Assembly: GCA_001874305.1 (NCBI GenBank)
Contig: MPCU01000007.1
Span: 162,326 to 226,325 of the forward strand
Direction: 5' to 3'
Source: Bacteriovorax sp. MedPE-SWde
Lineage (GTDB): Bacteria > Bdellovibrionota > Bacteriovoracia > Bacteriovoracales > Bacteriovoracaceae
Length of the DNA: 64,000 bases
The notes under the pieces are model-generated. The model searched no databases, had not been told where the DNA came from, and saw nothing but the letters and a program-made list of their open reading frames with translations. Shown here one piece after another: positions 35,770 through 44,524 of this stretch. Every line of letters begins with the position of its first letter. Position 1 is the first letter of the stretch. Position numbers and translations under genes: made by a program.

Positions 35770-36054
35770 TTAGACATTCTTTTCTTGATTGTTTTTATCG
35801 GCGACTTCAGATTGATCAGATGACGCATCCTGATGTATTTCATCAGATTTCTTATCTTCAACTGCATACTCAGGTGCGTTATTAGACTCTACATTTGGAT
35901 GATTGATATGATCCATAAGATCATCCTTGGCGCGTTGAAATTCCCTAAGTCCCTTCCCTAAACTCTTTGCAAGCTCAGGAAGTTTTTTCGGCCCAATAAA
36001 TACTAGAGCGAAAACAAGGATAATTAGAAGTTCACCAGCACCAAGTCCAAACAT
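35770..36054 (-). CDS. tatA: TatA/B-family twin-arginine translocase subunit
   Basis: 94 residues from the ATG at 36054, one base beyond the yajC stop, with AGGAAAAAT inside the yajC end as ribosome site. A short N-terminal helix (LGAGELLIILVFALVFIGPKKL) with the hinge Gly-Pro, an amphipathic helix (LPELAKSLGKGLREFQRA), and an acidic Asn/Asp/Glu-rich tail. The FIGPKKLPELA hinge matches TatA/TatE as well as TatB, so the subtype is not decided. Location within the sec operon is unusual. Confidence 0.88.
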   Translation of the reverse strand: MFGLGAGELLIILVFALVFIGPKKLPELAKSLGKGLREFQRAKDDLMDHINHPNVESNNAPEYAVEDKKSDEIHQDASSDQSEVADKNNQEKNV

Positions 36055-36055
36055 A

Positions 36056-36391
36056 TTATTTTTCCTCTTTCTCAAAGATCTTCTTAGAAAGACCAGCTAC
36101 TTGAGATTTTAATACTTTTACCTTTACATTATCAGCAACTTCAAGAGTGATAACTTTTTCAGTAATTCCAGCAATACTTCCAAGAAGTCCTGATTTTGTA
36201 TAAACTTCGTCACCTTTAGCAAGCTCTGACATCATTTTCTTTTCTTCTTCTAGTTGCTTCTTCTGTGGTCTAAGCATTAAGAAATAGAAGATACCAAAAA
36301 TAAGAACGATTGGTAGAAATTGCATGAATGCTGGTTGCTTTGCTGCACCTGCCGCTTGTGCAAATGCGTTTGTGATAAATAAATTACCCAT
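36056..36391 (-). CDS. yajC: Preprotein translocase subunit YajC
   Basis: 111 residues: membrane helix (about 22-42, FMQFLPIVLIFGIFYFLMLRPQKK, the YajC hallmark), then the cytoplasmic beta domain (KGDEVYTKSGLLGSIAGI ... VKVLKSQVAGL). It joins SecDF. Upstream is tgt (22-base gap), downstream tatA. Good AAGGGG ribosome site. Confidence 0.95.
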   Translation of the reverse strand: MGNLFITNAFAQAAGAAKQPAFMQFLPIVLIFGIFYFLMLRPQKKQLEEEKKMMSELAKGDEVYTKSGLLGSIAGITEKVITLEVADNVKVKVLKSQVAGLSKKIFEKEEK

Positions 36392-36413
36392 GGTAATACC
36401 CCTTTATATATTG

Positions 36414-37538
36414 TTATTTACTTGTCCATTTCTTAGACTCATACCTTTTATAGAAGGTCTCATAATAATCGTCAAACGTCCCATTAATAATAGCTTCTCT
36501 CGCATCTTGCGTCATTTTAATCATGAAGTGCAGGTTGTGATAACTTATTAATTGGCCGGCCAGATACTCACCTGTTGTATAAAGGTGTCTGATATATGCG
36601 CGAGAGTAAGTCGTACAAACCTTACACTCACAAGACGGATCCGCTGGACCTGTATCTTCTCTAAATTTTAAATTCTTTATATTTAATGGACCATCGTGAG
36701 TTAGGAACTGACCATTTCTCGCGTTACGTGTCGGCAGAACACAATCAAACATATCAAGCCCGGCCTTAATACCTTTTAAGATATCAAGAGGCTTACCAAC
36801 ACCCATTAAGTAGCGTGGTTTTTGCTCTGGCATTGTATGAACAAAGTTGTTTAAGAAATCAACCATCTCATCATTCTTCTCACCTACAGACAGACCACCT
36901 AAGGCCAGACCAGGAAAATCAATCTCTTCTAGTCTTTCCATACACTCAGTTCTTAGATCATGGTGAAGGCCACCTTGAACAATACCAAACAGCTTTTGAT
37001 AGTCTCTTAGACCATAGTCTTTACATCTCTGTGCCCATCTAAGAGTAAGCTCCATACTCTCTCTTAAAGTATCTTTTGTAGCAGGTAAGGCTGGACATTC
37101 ATCAAATACCATAACGATATCACTACCAAGACCTTTTTGAATTTCCATACTTTTCTCTGGTCCAATTAAGTGTCTTGAACCATCTAAGTGAGATTGAAAG
37201 ATTACTCCCTCTTCTGTGACTTTATTCATGTCAGAAAGAGAGAATACCTGATACCCACCAGAGTCTGTAAGAATAGGCTTATCCCAATTCATAAAACCGT
37301 GAAGACCACCACCAACTTTTTCAATCAGCTCATGTCCAGGTCTCAAGTAGAGGTGGTATGTATTTCCAAGAATAATTTGAGAACCTATTTCTTCAAGCTG
37401 CTCTTGCCACATACATTTAACAGTGGCCCTAGTACCAACAGGCATAAAGATAGGAGTTTGAATCTCACCGTGAGCCGTTGTAATCGTACACGCTCTCGCT
37501 TTGTTATTCCCAGTAGGTTTCGCATCAACTTTTAACAT
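36414..37538 (-). CDS. tgt: Queuine tRNA-ribosyltransferase Tgt
   Basis: 374 residues, standard for the bacterial enzyme. Active-site Asp in ILTDSGGYQVFSLS, substrate loop QGGLHHDLR (around 190), LGGLSVGE, LMGVGKPLDILKGI with DMFDCVLPTRNARNG, and the zinc site C-x-C-x2-C followed by His (CECKVCTTYSRAYIRHL). Exchanges guanine-34 for preQ1 in tRNAs with GUN anticodons. Adjacent to queA, the next enzyme in the pathway, five bases upstream. Confidence 0.97.
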   Translation of the reverse strand: MLKVDAKPTGNNKARACTITTAHGEIQTPIFMPVGTRATVKCMWQEQLEEIGSQIILGNTYHLYLRPGHELIEKVGGGLHGFMNWDKPILTDSGGYQVFSLSDMNKVTEEGVIFQSHLDGSRHLIGPEKSMEIQKGLGSDIVMVFDECPALPATKDTLRESMELTLRWAQRCKDYGLRDYQKLFGIVQGGLHHDLRTECMERLEEIDFPGLALGGLSVGEKNDEMVDFLNNFVHTMPEQKPRYLMGVGKPLDILKGIKAGLDMFDCVLPTRNARNGQFLTHDGPLNIKNLKFREDTGPADPSCECKVCTTYSRAYIRHLYTTGEYLAGQLISYHNLHFMIKMTQDAREAIINGTFDDYYETFYKRYESKKWTSK

Positions 37539-37543
37539 TCTTC

Positions 37544-38587
37544 TTACCTCAAAATTAACATTGCATCACCGTATGAAAAGAATCGGTATTCATTCTCAAC
37601 AGCTATTTTATAAAGCTCTAATGTTTTCTCTCTCCCAATAAGACTACTCACAAGCATAAGGAGCGTTGATTTAGGAAGGTGAAAATTTGTAATTAAAGCA
37701 TCAATACTTTGAATATCTACACCAGGGTGTAGAAATATATTTGTGTCATAGACACTATCTGTTTGTAGTTTATCTGTACCCATCTGCCATATACTTTCAA
37801 GAGTTCTTAAACTCGTTGTACCAACAGCAATTTTCTTTTTCGCAGCGATGATTTTCTTCCACTGATCACTTTCGACAAAGTAAGATTCACTGTGCATATC
37901 GTGCTCACGAATATCATCAGTTTTAACTGGAGCAAAAGTTCCTAGACCAACATGTAATGTCACTTGTGCTCTATCGATGCCACAATCATTCTTTAGTTGA
38001 TCAAAGATCTCTTGAGTAAAGTGAAGACCAGCAGTAGGTGCGGCAACACTTCCAATATTCTTTGCAAATACCGTCTGATAATCTAGCTTATCTTGATCAT
38101 CCGATTCACCTCCTCGAATATATGGAGGAATAGGTATCGAAGCATACTGATCAAGATAGGAAATCAAATCTGTAATATTAACAGAAACGTAGAAGTGACC
38201 TTCTCTAATATCGGAGATAGTAACTGTTAGATCTCCCTCAAAAAGATACGTATCTCCAATTTTCTTCTTTCCATTACTCTTAATAAGAACTCTATAAAAA
38301 CCCTCATTGTCAGCAGTCGCTGTCAAAAAGAAAACTTCAACTTTTCCGCCAGAAGGCTTCTTACCATTAAGACGGCAAGGAAAGACCTTACTTTGGTTAA
38401 GTACAAGAAGAGCATCATGTGGAAGGTACTTCACAAGATCATAGAAATGAGCGTGAATGACTTCATCAGTCTTGCTGTTGTATATGAGAAGTTTTGAATT
38501 AATACGTCCTTCTGCTGGACGAGAAGCAATTAGCTCTTGCGGCAGATCATAATCATATGATGAAAGGAAAAAATCAGATTTTTGCAT
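37544..38587 (-). CDS. queA: S-adenosylmethionine:tRNA ribosyltransferase-isomerase QueA
   Basis: 347 residues with all QueA landmarks: YDYDLPQELIASRPAE-G-R, the VLNQSKVFPCRLNGKK strand, GSVAAPTAGLHFT, VTLHVGLGTFAPV, GTTSLRTLES and TNFHLPKSTLLMLVS. It moves the ribosyl part of AdoMet to preQ1 in tRNA to give epoxyqueuosine. First gene of the queA-tgt-yajC-tatA block. No preQ1 riboswitch can fit in the 55-base gap upstream. Confidence 0.97.
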   Translation of the reverse strand: MQKSDFFLSSYDYDLPQELIASRPAEGRINSKLLIYNSKTDEVIHAHFYDLVKYLPHDALLVLNQSKVFPCRLNGKKPSGGKVEVFFLTATADNEGFYRVLIKSNGKKKIGDTYLFEGDLTVTISDIREGHFYVSVNITDLISYLDQYASIPIPPYIRGGESDDQDKLDYQTVFAKNIGSVAAPTAGLHFTQEIFDQLKNDCGIDRAQVTLHVGLGTFAPVKTDDIREHDMHSESYFVESDQWKKIIAAKKKIAVGTTSLRTLESIWQMGTDKLQTDSVYDTNIFLHPGVDIQSIDALITNFHLPKSTLLMLVSSLIGREKTLELYKIAVENEYRFFSYGDAMLILR

Positions 38588-38642
38588 GGGCCGGATAATA
38601 TCGAATTATACGCTAGGCGTCTACTAAAATCGAAGACTTAGA

Positions 38643-41090
38643 CTAACCTAACTTACTGAAAATAAAGCGCTGTATATCCTTTTTTCTTATAGGCTTTGAT
38701 AAATGCCCATCACACCCAGCAGCAAGGGACTTCTCAATATTTTCGGTCATGGCATATGCAGTAAGGGCGTAGATTGGTACATGCCCTCCACTCTCCTTCT
38801 CAATAACACGAATTTGTTGAGTGGCCTCATAGCCATCCATAACCGGCATCTGAATATCCATCAAGATCATATCGAAATCTTCCCTTCTAAATACCTCTAA
38901 GGCCTCAATTCCATTCTTAGCAAATACTATTGTAAGCTCAGGATGTTCGAGAAATTTTTTAATTAGCAAGAGGTTGTCTTCAGTGTCGTCTACAACTAAG
39001 AGTTTACTCTTCTTATTTAATTTTGCTTCTGAGTAGACGATATCGGGTTTGGTTATTGTAGCAACATCTAAGAACTCTACATCAATTTCAAATGAAAACT
39101 CTGTAAATTTAGCAGGCTCGCTATTCACCTTGAGTTCTCCACCAAATGCATCAACAATCTTCTTAGAAATTGAAAGACCAAGCCCTGTACCTCCGTACTT
39201 TCTAGTTACTGAGGTATCGGCCTGCATGAATTTAAGAAAAATCTTATCTACCGATTCTTTTTCAATACCAATACCAGTGTCATACACAGAGAATTTCAAT
39301 CTCTGTATTGATCCTTCCTCTTTAACTTTTGTAACACGTACTTCAACGTGGCCAAACTGAGTAAACTTAATAGAGTTCCCTATTAAATTAGAGATTATTT
39401 GACCAAGTCTGACTTGATCACAATTAACCATAGGGTGAACATCTTTTGAAAAATCTAAGCGTATTTCTAACTCTTTTTGTTTTGCACTATGGCGGAATAA
39501 CTCAACAGTATTTTCAAGTTTGGTATCGAGATTAAACTCTTTCTTTTCTAATTCAAAGGAGTCAGACTCAAGTTTAGATAGGTCTAAAATATCGTTTAAG
39601 ACGGTTAGTAATGTATTACAAGCATCTTGAAAGGAATCAAGAAATGCTTTCTGCTCTTTAGTCATTTTTGATTCGTCGAGAAAATCGGCCATTCCAATGA
39701 TAACATTCATCGGAGTTCTAATTTCATGTGACATATTATTTATAAATTCATTTCGTGCAATAAGAGAGTTCTCGGCCTTAGTTTTTTCCTCTCTTAACAT
39801 TTGATGATACTGAGAAATAATCTCAGTAGATTTTGAAAGTAGTTGAAACTCTTCATAGGGAAGGTTTTCAAATGCATCAGGTGTCAATGGTCTTGTGGGA
39901 TTGGTAAAGAAGCTATTAAAGACTTTGAATCCATTCTCTAGTTTTGTAATATTTCTCTTTATTATCACTCCCAAGAAAAGAAGAAAAAGACTGATTGCGA
40001 GAATAGCGAAAAGAAAATGTTGAATTATAGAGTTCTTTAAACTTTGTTCTTTTTCATTTTCCCATTTTTGAATATCATCTATATAGCGTCCTGTAACAAA
40101 TAGCCATCCCCATTTATCATACCTTCTTGAATAACCAAGCTTTGGAACCTTTGTTCCAGTTGAAGGCTTAATCCATGAGTAATCTAGGAAACCTTCCCCA
40201 TTCGCGGCCGTCTCTATAAACGACTGCACGATAGGAATTCCAGATGGGTCCTTAATATATAAAGTTGACTTGCCAATGAGCTTCTTTAGATACTTATGCG
40301 CAATTAACTTACCTTCATAATCGACAACCCAAATATAGTCATCACCTTTAGTTATTAGATTCCCCACTAATTCTTTAACATTTTCTTTTACGTTACTTTC
40401 AACATCAGACTTATAAAATCCCATCCCAATCACTATGCCAAGTTTCTTTAGTCCTTTAACATAGGTAACCTTCTCAACAGTTGTTTTCTTAACAGGATGT
40501 AAGAAGCTATAAGATATAAATCCACTTCCATCATTTTTAACAACGTCTAACATTTCTTTAATAATGTAGCGTCCATTAGCGTCCTTAAAATCAATTTGAC
40601 TCTTACCTTCAAAACGAGAATCAAGTGCATGTAGATAAGTGTATCCTGATTTTTCATCGAGAATAAAGTAATAACCTGCTCCATCATCGACACGAACATT
40701 TTGAAGTGTTCGTTTTATAGAATTCATTATTCTCTTTTTACTCTTAGTTCTACTGTATTCCATCTCTATACTCTTAGCTATCTCGATACCAAAGTTCACA
40801 TTATCGACAAGAGAGCTCTGCGCTTTTAATAAAGCATTCTTATTCATCATCTCTGTCTGCATTATTGCTTTTTGAACTTTGTCCTGTAAGTCTTCCTTAA
40901 CCTTATTTATGTATTCGACTTTATATGTTTCGAGGTTGTCATTATAGTTGTAGTACAGACCATAGAATGCGATACAAGTTATAAACAAGATCATTGCCGT
41001 CACAACAAGAAGAGTATCTCTATAAAGAATAGTTGCAAGGCTAAAGCTGTTGCTCTTCTTGCCCCTAAGGAAGTCTATAAACTTTTTCAT
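38643..41090 (-). CDS. Hybrid sensor histidine kinase with two Cache domains
   Basis: 815 residues. Helix at about 28-48, then two similar sensor repeats (about 95-230 and 245-345), each with an aromatic YxF/WVVD core and a GSGFISYSFLHP / GEGFLDYSWIKP motif, i.e. tandem sCache_2-type domains; helix about 357-378; HisKA with His455 in NNMSHEIRTP; HATPase with LIGNSIKF, DTGIGIEKE and GGTGLGLSISKK; receiver with Asp745 and Lys799. A full hybrid kinase sensing an extracytoplasmic small molecule. Its final output partner is not adjacent. A palindrome lies just before the start. Confidence 0.9.
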   Translation of the reverse strand: MKKFIDFLRGKKSNSFSLATILYRDTLLVVTAMILFITCIAFYGLYYNYNDNLETYKVEYINKVKEDLQDKVQKAIMQTEMMNKNALLKAQSSLVDNVNFGIEIAKSIEMEYSRTKSKKRIMNSIKRTLQNVRVDDGAGYYFILDEKSGYTYLHALDSRFEGKSQIDFKDANGRYIIKEMLDVVKNDGSGFISYSFLHPVKKTTVEKVTYVKGLKKLGIVIGMGFYKSDVESNVKENVKELVGNLITKGDDYIWVVDYEGKLIAHKYLKKLIGKSTLYIKDPSGIPIVQSFIETAANGEGFLDYSWIKPSTGTKVPKLGYSRRYDKWGWLFVTGRYIDDIQKWENEKEQSLKNSIIQHFLFAILAISLFLLFLGVIIKRNITKLENGFKVFNSFFTNPTRPLTPDAFENLPYEEFQLLSKSTEIISQYHQMLREEKTKAENSLIARNEFINNMSHEIRTPMNVIIGMADFLDESKMTKEQKAFLDSFQDACNTLLTVLNDILDLSKLESDSFELEKKEFNLDTKLENTVELFRHSAKQKELEIRLDFSKDVHPMVNCDQVRLGQIISNLIGNSIKFTQFGHVEVRVTKVKEEGSIQRLKFSVYDTGIGIEKESVDKIFLKFMQADTSVTRKYGGTGLGLSISKKIVDAFGGELKVNSEPAKFTEFSFEIDVEFLDVATITKPDIVYSEAKLNKKSKLLVVDDTEDNLLLIKKFLEHPELTIVFAKNGIEALEVFRREDFDMILMDIQMPVMDGYEATQQIRVIEKESGGHVPIYALTAYAMTENIEKSLAAGCDGHLSKPIRKKDIQRFIFSKLG

Positions 41091-41095
41091 ATCTC

Positions 41096-41181
41096 ACTAA
41101 TTTAACATTAGTAATAAAGTAAAAAGAAATTAGATGGTTAAGATTTATTGTTAAATGAGTATTTATTAGAACTTGTTCTAA
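41096..41181. promoter_or_regulatory. Two palindromes upstream of the sensor kinase
   Basis: ACTAAT-TTAAC-ATTAGT at 41096-41112 and TTAGAAC-TT-GTTCTAA at 41166-41181, both perfect, in the 175-base gap before the kinase start at 41090. Either could be an operator. The second is followed on the plus strand by a T-run, but its stem is AT-rich. Confidence 0.35.
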
Positions 41182-41265
41182 ATATTTTTTTGACGAGTAA
41201 TATTTAAATTATTTCAATATCTTAGATGCCATATAAAGGGGGCATAATTACGGAGAAGCACAATA

Positions 41266-41988
41266 TTAGAGATAGAGAGAGACTCCAAAAGATGTTCCTT
41301 CACTCTCCGTTCTAAGACTTTGGCTACCAGAATAGTAATACTTCTCTTTTCGTTTTTCAGCGTAGATACGAAGGAACCACAACTCAATAAAGGCACCGTA
41401 AGAACTTGTCTCACCTGTTAAAGTTGTCCCATCAAGTTTAGTCTGAGAAAGCTTCTCAAAGCTTCCACTAGTCCCTAGGAAACTTAGAAGATATATATCA
41501 CCATCAAAGCCATAGAAGTTAGGTTTGAACGTATCCATGACATTAGAGTTAACTGATTTCTTTCCGTACAGAAAATTGATATGTGTTGACTGCTGAGAAG
41601 TACCAAAGAACCTTAAGCTCATATTATACTTAGTATAGTCAGGACTACTTGAATTATGGGTTTCTTCCCACTCAAAACCAAGTAGAGTTATGTAGAATTT
41701 TCCATTGTAAAGGTGACTTTGCCTATCTTTCTTATTAACTCCCTCACCTTCTTCAAAACTATACTTGCTATAGTCCAGGACAACTTCAAAGATATTCTTT
41801 TCAAAATTTAGAGCTAACCATTGATCCATGAGTCCGATTCTTTGCTTAGTGGCCAACCAATCACCAAGAGACCATTGTGATTGTTTCTTTTCCTCAGATC
41901 TTTTAACTATAACTTCGTAGACACCTTCAATTGCGAAGGCCTGTGTGCACACAAAGAAAATCAAAATATACTTAAGTAGAAAATTCAT
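41266..41988 (-). CDS. Exported beta-barrel-like protein
   Basis: 240 residues with signal peptide (to about residue 18, TQAFA). The rest is alternating aromatic/polar strands (NIFEVVLDYSKYSF, KFYITLLGFEWEE, YNMSLRFFGTSQQ, THINFLYGKK, GAFIELWFLRIYAEKR) and ends in a C-terminal strand with terminal Leu (SFGVSLYL), as in outer-membrane barrels. No family recognised. Confidence 0.6.
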   Translation of the reverse strand: MNFLLKYILIFFVCTQAFAIEGVYEVIVKRSEEKKQSQWSLGDWLATKQRIGLMDQWLALNFEKNIFEVVLDYSKYSFEEGEGVNKKDRQSHLYNGKFYITLLGFEWEETHNSSSPDYTKYNMSLRFFGTSQQSTHINFLYGKKSVNSNVMDTFKPNFYGFDGDIYLLSFLGTSGSFEKLSQTKLDGTTLTGETSSYGAFIELWFLRIYAEKRKEKYYYSGSQSLRTESEGTSFGVSLYL

Positions 41989-42023
41989 AAATGTCCTAAT
42001 AAATTGGCGCTTTTACTCTCTAG

Positions 42024-42036
42024 GAGACATTGTCTC
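42024..42036. promoter_or_regulatory. Palindrome in a divergent gap
   Basis: GAGACA-T-TGTCTC, perfect 6-bp arms, in the 183 bases between the barrel-like gene (minus) and the small plus-strand gene at 42172. Possible operator. The rest of the gap shows nothing else. Confidence 0.3.
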
Positions 42037-42171
42037 AAATAAATAGATCTTAGTTAAGTGTCGAAAATTATTCCATTTTTAAATAATCCCAAAGAGAATG
42101 GGAGAAAGTCGAATAAGATGACTCTTGGGTAGTTTTAGGTAAGTAATATGTATATAGAATGAGGAATAGTC

Positions 42172-42408
42172 ATGAGTAATATGAAAACACCCGCGCTTTC
42201 TAATTTCACAACCCTGCAAATCCAGAGTGATATAAAGAAGGGAAAGAGTAATCCCCTAGCGATGCAAATTGCTAAGAAGCTAGATTCTACGAATCAGAAT
42301 AAGTATAGCTCTGAGGATTGGAAATATACCCCGCCATCGAATCACTATCGCAATACATTTGTCGAACAACAGCAACAGACATTTCTAAAGAAACTCAACC
42401 TCGTCTAA
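42172..42408 (+). CDS. Small hypothetical protein (78 aa)
   Basis: 78 residues, Gln-, Asn- and Lys-rich, no signal peptide or membrane segment. Ribosome site GAGG seven bases before the ATG. Probably cytoplasmic and partly disordered. No family recognised. It is followed by 186 bases with no evident gene before the next coding region; that gap holds no clear hairpin terminator. Confidence 0.5.
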   Translation: MSNMKTPALSNFTTLQIQSDIKKGKSNPLAMQIAKKLDSTNQNKYSSEDWKYTPPSNHYRNTFVEQQQQTFLKKLNLV

Positions 42409-42594
42409 CAAAAACTGACATCTGAGAGCGATCCCCCTCTATGGTAGAGACATTCTGTCCCTATCCTTTTAATTTCTGATACTTAACCCCATAAACACCC
42501 GTGATGTAATTCTTACAGGACACCTACTCGAAGGGGTCTCACCATGCGATTGTACTAAAAACTTACAGAGACAAAAAAGAGTTTAGGAGAGCAT

Positions 42595-43635
42595 GTGAAG
42601 AATAAATTATTAATAGCTGGATTAATTACATTAGCGTCAGTTTCAGCAGTAGCGAAGAATAAAGTTGTATACGGAATAGATAACAGATTTGAAATTTCAA
42701 ACTCTCCATACTCAGGACTTAAGAAGTCCGTAGCAGGAATGGTTGATAAATATAGCATTAAAGAAGTTAAGAATGAAAAAGGCGAAGTCCTTTCTCACGA
42801 AATAAAGTACTACGGCGATCTAACTACATACCAAGGTAGAAAGACATGTGATGATATGCAATTTCGTGAGCAACCGACAGCAGCAAGCTGTACAGGTTTC
42901 CTAATTGCAGAGGACATGCTTGTAACCGCTGGTCACTGTGTTGTAAGACGTGGTCAAAAAGTTGAAAATAAGCAAACATACTCATGTAAGAACAATAAAT
43001 GGGTTTTTGGTTATGAAACAGCAAGTGAAAAAGACGGAAAGCTTAAATTTGCAAAAGATGATGTTTACGAATGTGCTGAAGTTATAGCTGGGGAATATTC
43101 AGAACTAAGAGATTATGCAATCGTTAAGCTTACAAAGAAAACAGTTGGGAAGACTCCAGTAAAGCTAGATGCTGAAAAAGATAACTACAAAAAAGGTGAA
43201 GACATCTTCGTTGTTGGTCACCCATCAGGACTACCAATGAAAATTGCAGCAGGTGCTGAAGTAATGGTAAATCAAGATGAGTCGAGATTCCTTACTAACC
43301 TAGATACTTTCGCAGGTAACTCAGGATCTCCAATCTTTAACTTCTGGGGAGACGTTATTGGAATACTTGTAAGTGGTGAAACTGATTACTACTACGACTA
43401 TACTAGAGGTTGCATGGCCGTTAATAAGTGTGACGATTACGACAAAGCATGTAACAGAGCATACACAGGAAAAGCAAGAGGAGAAACAGGAACTAAAATT
43501 TCACTAGTACTTGAGGCCCTAAAAAAAGATAAAGAAAAGAAAGACAAGAAAGAAGTAGTACAAAAAATAGAAGAAGTTATAGAAGAAATTGAAGTAGAAG
43601 AAGTAGAAGAAATAGAAGTAGAAATAGAATTATAA
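42595..43635 (+). CDS. Exported trypsin-fold serine protease with acidic tail
   Basis: 346 residues from a GTG start (AGGAG five bases upstream). Signal peptide to about 20. Catalytic His114 (TAGHC), Asp173 (RDYAIVKL) and Ser243 (AGNSGSP) give a V8-like S1 protease. The last 30 residues are a low-complexity tail of Glu, Val and Ile (EEVIEEIEVEEVEEIEVE), encoded by near-repeats of GAAGTAGAA; such tails are absent in typical S1 enzymes. Followed by a strong terminator. Likely periplasmic or secreted. Confidence 0.88.
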   Translation: MKNKLLIAGLITLASVSAVAKNKVVYGIDNRFEISNSPYSGLKKSVAGMVDKYSIKEVKNEKGEVLSHEIKYYGDLTTYQGRKTCDDMQFREQPTAASCTGFLIAEDMLVTAGHCVVRRGQKVENKQTYSCKNNKWVFGYETASEKDGKLKFAKDDVYECAEVIAGEYSELRDYAIVKLTKKTVGKTPVKLDAEKDNYKKGEDIFVVGHPSGLPMKIAAGAEVMVNQDESRFLTNLDTFAGNSGSPIFNFWGDVIGILVSGETDYYYDYTRGCMAVNKCDDYDKACNRAYTGKARGETGTKISLVLEALKKDKEKKDKKEVVQKIEEVIEEIEVEEVEEIEVEIEL

Positions 43636-43644
43636 TTGATGAAC

Positions 43645-43672
43645 AGGCCGCTGAACTAAGCGGCCTCTTTAT
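43645..43672. terminator. Terminator between convergent protease genes
   Basis: AGGCCGCT / AGCGGCCT stem (8 bp, loop six) at 43645-43666 followed by a U-rich tail on the plus strand. Serves the serine protease gene; the stop of the convergent metalloprotease lies at its edge. Confidence 0.85.
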
Positions 43673-44472
43673 TTATGGGCCTTAATATCGTCTAAGCAAT
43701 TCTCACCAAACATTATTTCAGATCCAGAAGAAAAATAATTCTCTATAAAACTAATCATTTCAGTTGCACCTTCATTTTGCCAATTCATTACACAATCAGT
43801 ATTCATACAGTGTGCTCCATGTGCAGTATCCTGATGATTCGCGACTTGTTTAACTCCATTATTTACTAGACCAATGGCATGCCCAATCTCATGAACCAGA
43901 GTCGATTGTTCAGCAAACTTAGCAATATTATCGTCTCTTTCTCGACCCATCTCTTCAACTACATCTTTGAAGATTGCTATTGTCGTTGTTCCAGTGACGT
44001 TGATACCAAGTACCTTATCTTTTACAACACCATCGCTCTTAAAGTGACCTTTTAAAAAGATAACTTTGAAAACACCTTTCGCACTTGTTGCTGTAGTAAA
44101 ATTAGAAGAGCTCACTAAAGATTCAATTTCCTGTGCTGTCCACGATGTCTTATCTTGAATAGCAATCATTCTCATATCTGCAAGCTCTTTAGGAACAGTG
44201 AGGGTCACCTCCCTTCCTCTTAAGTCTATGATCGCTTGTAGATTAGACTCTAGAAATGTCCAATAGTGCCTATTTCTAAAATTCTTGTCTGTATATGGTT
44301 CAGCACCAGGCTCATAAACAACTTCAACCACAAGCTCACTAGAAGTCTTAAGGAGCATATCGAGATTTGCTGTAGATTGTACACGGTACAGTTGTGAATG
44401 TTGTTCTAAGTCGCTATTATCGCTACCACATGAAAATAAAATAAATAGAGAAACAAAAAGTAAAATACGCAT
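43669..44472 (-). CDS. Metzincin-like zinc metalloprotease lipoprotein
   Basis: I prefer the ATG at 44472 (AGG six bases upstream) to one 18 bases earlier. 267 residues, lipobox LFSC (Cys15). The zinc motif is His194-Glu-x-x-His198 in STLVHEIGHAIGLVNNG. It continues with a His-rich loop (NHQDTAHGAH) and C-x4-C-x-Met (Cys222, Cys227, Met229), as in archaemetzincin-type and membrane metalloprotease families. The third metzincin ligand position reads Asn, so one of His213, His218 or His221 may substitute. Probably acts outside the inner membrane. Confidence 0.75.
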   Translation of the reverse strand: MRILLFVSLFILFSCGSDNSDLEQHSQLYRVQSTANLDMLLKTSSELVVEVVYEPGAEPYTDKNFRNRHYWTFLESNLQAIIDLRGREVTLTVPKELADMRMIAIQDKTSWTAQEIESLVSSSNFTTATSAKGVFKVIFLKGHFKSDGVVKDKVLGINVTGTTTIAIFKDVVEEMGRERDDNIAKFAEQSTLVHEIGHAIGLVNNGVKQVANHQDTAHGAHCMNTDCVMNWQNEGATEMISFIENYFSSGSEIMFGENCLDDIKAHK

Positions 44473-44524
44473 CTCTAGCCTAATCGGCATATGGAGTTAG
44501 AAGTATAGAATAAATAGGGGCAAA

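Noticed and set aside
38588..38642. preQ1 riboswitch before queA/tgt
   Set aside because: The 55-base gap is too short and shows no pseudoknot-type C-rich loop.
43561..43632. CRISPR-like or tandem repeat array in the protease tail
   Set aside because: The near-repeats encode an in-frame acidic tail, with no spacer structure.
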